A program made the translations under genes and the position numbers. From positions 2,356,001 through 2,420,000 of the forward strand of contig AP018533.1 in assembly GCA_003573975.1 (NCBI GenBank): 64,000 bases of DNA, read 5' to 3'. The DNA comes from Clostridiales bacterium CCNA10 (GTDB taxonomy: Bacteria > Bacillota > Clostridia > Oscillospirales > Oscillospiraceae). How positions within the stretch are numbered: the stretch's first letter is position 1; the number at the start of each line of letters is the position of its first letter. The notes under the pieces are model-generated. The model was not told where the DNA came from. It searched no databases and saw only the letters and a program-made list of their open reading frames with translations. Below are positions 63,097 through 64,000 of this stretch, piece by piece.

Positions 63097-64000
63097 TCAG
63101 CGGTACTGAAAATATTCGGTCTCCTCCCGCAGCTGGACCTGCTCCGGAGGCGGGACCTCCAGGCCGCACACCGCGTCCAGCAGCTCAAAGCCGTCCTGGG
63201 CCACCGGGATCACCGGCACTCCCAGCTCCCGCTCCACATCGTCCAGCGAGACGTCGTCCAAAAAGACCCGCTCCCCGGCCCGGAGCATATTGGCCGGGAT
63301 CAGCAGCCGCTGTCCCAGCTCCCGGCCACGCAGCTGGGCGATCAGGTCGCCGCCGGTGACCAGCCCGGCCACGGTGATGGTGTGGCCGAAAAAGTCGTTG
63401 CGGATGGGGTACACCGTCCCCCGGATGGCCCCGCACTTCTCCCGGGCCCGGGCCACAAGCTGCTCCAGGAATGGAGCGGCGGACACCCCAGTAGCGATGG
63501 CAAAGGGGGTGGCGCCCTCCATCTCCTCCGGCTCCATCAGGTCCAGCCCCCGGGCAAACTCCCGTGACAGCAGGGTGAGCATCCCCACCCCGTTGTCCAG
63601 CTGAGTAAATTCCTCAAAATATTCCTCCGGGGGCAGTTCCCGCCCCGCCAGCAGATAGAACTCGTCGGAGCACCAAACCAGCCGGGTCCCGGTGCGCGCC
63701 CGGTGCGCCTCGGCAAAGGTCTCCACCTGACGGATGAGGTCGTCGGCCTCCTCCCGGGTGTACGGGCGCAGTGGGTACAGCCCCTCCCGGAACTTGGTCA
63801 CGCCCACGGGGACCACCGATACGCTGTTCACCGACGGATACAGCTCCGCCAGATCCCGAAGCGTCTTGTCCAGGGCCGGTCCGTCGTTGACTTCGGGGCA
63901 GGAGACGATCTGGCAGTTCATGGTGATGTGGTTCCGGGCAAAGCGCTCCATGATGTCGATGGACTCCCCCGCCCGCCGGTTTTTCAGCATCCGGCACCGC
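63097..64000 (-). CDS. DUF512 family protein, C-terminal part (gene cut by window end)
   Basis: The frame is open to the window edge. The visible 301 residues contain the end of the radical-SAM-like region (MNCQIVSCPEVNDGPALDKT, VVPVGVTKFREGLYPLR) and the DUF512 domain (WCSDEFYLLAGRELP, GVGMLTLLSREF). Full-length members carry a PDZ domain and an N-terminal CxxxCxxC cluster, not visible here. Function unknown, though the gene is almost always next to der. Confidence 0.92.
   Translation of the reverse strand, partial: RCRMLKNRRAGESIDIMERFARNHITMNCQIVSCPEVNDGPALDKTLRDLAELYPSVNSVSVVPVGVTKFREGLYPLRPYTREEADDLIRQVETFAEAHRARTGTRLVWCSDEFYLLAGRELPPEEYFEEFTQLDNGVGMLTLLSREFARGLDLMEPEEMEGATPFAIATGVSAAPFLEQLVARAREKCGAIRGTVYPIRNDFFGHTITVAGLVTGGDLIAQLRGRELGQRLLIPANMLRAGERVFLDDVSLDDVERELGVPVIPVAQDGFELLDAVCGLEVPPPEQVQLREETEYFQYR

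Overview
This GC-rich window looks like chromosomal DNA of a spore-forming, strictly anaerobic Gram-positive Clostridia, most likely Oscillospiraceae (Flavonifractor/Lawsonibacter/Pseudoflavonifractor-like). The evidence is an oxygen-independent class III ribonucleotide reductase, acetate kinase, IreB, YerC/TrpR-like and DUF512-Der-PlsY-GpsA neighbours, a SpoIID-like protein, and AGGAGG ribosome binding sites with sigma-A promoters. The assignment is by gene content only; no 16S is present.

Layout. 1-2000: 3' part of nrdD, a 358-bp palindrome-flanked intergenic element, then nrdG. 2000-8760 (minus): a complete phosphate regulon, pstS-pstC-pstA-pstB-phoU-phoB-phoR, behind a promoter with two Pho-box-like repeats and ending in a terminator. 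9100-11450: a DUF378 protein and an NhaC-family transporter under a well-formed lysine riboswitch with an intrinsic terminator. 11541-14347: an IS1182-family element split by an IS30-family element. 14932-16981: 2-keto-3-deoxygluconate kinase and a KDPG aldolase fused to a VOC domain. 17052-27916 (minus): a catabolic island with a LuxR regulator, an Mpv17-like membrane protein, aminotransferase, N-carbamoyl-amino-acid hydrolase, hydantoin racemase, hydantoinase, a second NhaC antiporter, an amidohydrolase and a broken MATE exporter. 28684-29196: five tRNA genes (Val, Asp, Phe, Gly, Cys in transcription order). 29487-45733: housekeeping genes (pfkA, hslO, methyltransferase, yerC, DUF523, ireB, trpS, tagO/wecA, wecB, yfcE, cls, tmcAL, ackA) and several uncharacterised genes. 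45818-48129: a chimera of truncated IS481 and IS1182 elements. 48174-51054: serC-serA-rhomboid operon. 51212-53656: a GntR/ABC exporter operon with an operator over its -10 box. 53692-55003: an IS3-family element with a 3-bp duplication. 55457-64000 (minus): second phosphofructokinase, ferredoxin-type aldo/keto reductase, a peptidoglycan-binding/SpoIID trio, gpsA, plsY, der and a partial DUF512 gene.

How it fits together. The hydantoin island encodes a plausible route from a 5-substituted hydantoin: racemisation (racemase), ring opening (HydA-like), decarbamoylation (M20 hydrolase) and transamination to a 2-oxo acid, with uptake by NhaC-type transport and control by the adjacent LuxR protein. 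Its exact substrate is not visible. The lysine riboswitch indicates that the first NhaC protein is a lysine-regulated, probably lysine-importing transporter. Three IS1182 termini each abut a different perfect hairpin, suggesting insertion at terminators. I see no CRISPR array, prophage, plasmid origin or classical defence system.
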